From: Candidatus Muproteobacteria bacterium | GTDB lineage: Bacteria > Pseudomonadota > Gammaproteobacteria > Acidiferrobacterales > Sulfurifustaceae | Direction of reading: 5' to 3' | Assembly (NCBI GenBank): GCA_023266455.1 | Contig: JAHFQD010000111.1 | Location: 734 to 6,594, forward strand | DNA length: 5,861 bases | Shown here: positions 5,621-5,861 of the stretch, one piece after another | Layout of the letters: each line of letters opens with the position of its first letter | Numbering within the stretch: the first letter of the stretch is position 1 | Notes under the pieces: model-generated | Databases searched by the model: none | The model's input: only the letters and a program-made list of their open reading frames with translations | What the model was told of the DNA's origin: nothing | Translations under genes and position numbers: made by a program

Positions 5621-5636
5621 TGATTAACATTAGCAT
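5586..5636 (-). CDS. Possible 16-residue rho leader peptide
   Basis: A short open frame in the trxA-rho gap encodes [16 protein letters not shown] and a stop. An AGG at 5642-5640 region is too close to the first ATG but stands about 8 bases before the second ATG (5630), giving a 14-residue version. E. coli has a leader peptide, rhoL, in the same place, but the sequence here is not alike. The frame overlaps the C-rich tract, so its translation could shield that RNA from Rho. An open frame this short can occur by chance. Confidence 0.22.
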   Translation of the reverse strand: MLMLINNSKFVPAPTL

Positions 5637-5672
5637 TGCCTAATGGCGGCGTCTAGTAAAGTACTTCATTTC

Positions 5673-5716
5673 TTCACCGGCGCGCATCGGTGAGATACCT
5701 TGTTCGCGCCGGTGAG
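5673..5716 (-). promoter_or_regulatory. Long hairpin with alternative pairing after trxA
   Basis: TCACCGGCGCG (5674-5684) pairs perfectly with CGCGCCGGTGA (5705-5715) around a 20-base loop. Inside the loop, CGGTGA (5688-5693) can pair with the TCACCG of the left arm instead, so two structures exclude each other. On the minus strand it begins 15 bases after the trxA stop. The following bases (AGAAATGAAG) are not a T run, so it is at best a weak terminator; attenuation or mRNA 3'-end protection are alternatives. Confidence 0.5.
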
Positions 5717-5730
5717 AGTCATTTATTCCT

Positions 5731-5861
5731 TTACAGGTTTCCGTCAAGGAAGGCGGCGAGCTGTGATTTGGACACCGCGCCCACTTTGGTGGCTTCGACC
5801 TGACCGTTCTTGAACAACATGAGCGTCGGGATGCCGCGGATACCGTACTTGCGTGGCGTCT
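5731..5861 (-). CDS. trxA: Thioredoxin, C-terminal part (5' end outside window)
   Basis: The last 42 residues of thioredoxin 1, the cytoplasmic disulfide reductase that supplies electrons to ribonucleotide reductase and other targets. The visible part reads like the E. coli protein: [16 protein letters not shown], with the conserved cis-Pro of GIPT that sits beside the active site, followed by [22 protein letters not shown]. The redox motif WCGPC and about 65 residues lie beyond the right edge. The trxA-rho order is the one found in E. coli and many Proteobacteria. The coding frame enters the window with two bases of a split codon. Confidence 0.96.
   Translation of the reverse strand, partial: TPRKYGIRGIPTLMLFKNGQVEATKVGAVSKSQLAAFLDGNL

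Noticed and set aside
5616..5621. AATAAT on the minus strand as a -10 box of a rho promoter
   Set aside because: It matches the consensus at five positions, but no -35 box stands at a proper distance, and the run is simply part of an AT-rich patch.
1..5861. CRISPR array, tRNA, transposon or prophage signal
   Set aside because: No regularly spaced repeats, cloverleaf, transposase or integrase motif, or long terminal inverted repeats are visible on either strand.

Overview
The window is a stretch of proteobacterial chromosome, most likely from a gammaproteobacterium or a near relative (inference). The Rho protein aligns with the E. coli protein along its whole length, thioredoxin and Rho sit in the trxA-rho order, and L31 is of the four-cysteine zinc type and is followed by a nuclease gene. 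Base composition is moderately GC-rich and coding density is high. There is no tRNA, rRNA, insertion sequence, phage gene or CRISPR array.

Layout from left to right: (1) the 3' part of an MFS transporter gene (+), cut by the window edge. (2) It converges with a minus-strand block, rpmE (L31) followed by a secreted staphylococcal-nuclease-like protein. A strong intrinsic terminator follows rpmE but lies inside the 5' coding end of the nuclease gene. (3) A 77-residue, one-span membrane protein rich in His and Cys (-), with its own SD and terminator. (4) Divergent from it, an OmpR/CpxR-type response regulator and a HAMP histidine kinase (+), overlapping by 11 bp. (5) The kinase gene converges on rho (-), and the two share a CTAG that supplies both stop codons. 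(6) A 219-bp rho leader with a C-rich, G-poor tract, a possible short leader peptide and a long hairpin. (7) The 3' end of trxA (-), cut by the right edge.

The housekeeping parts (trxA, rho, rpmE, nuclease) are ordinary. The most interesting part is the cassette at about 2045-4243: small His/Cys membrane protein, divergent promoter region, response regulator and kinase. The divergent region holds three GTAA repeats spaced exactly 10 bp apart, the geometry of CpxR/OmpR-type operators, placed about 55 bp from the predicted transcription starts on both sides. The kinase has almost no periplasmic loop and carries a His cluster just before its first membrane segment. The layout recalls cpxP-cpxRA, where a divergent gene encodes an accessory feedback protein. 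My proposal, which is inference, is a compact envelope- or metal-responsive signalling cassette whose small membrane protein is either its main target or its modulator. It sits between rho and rpmE, genes that I recall being close neighbours in many Beta- and Gammaproteobacteria.
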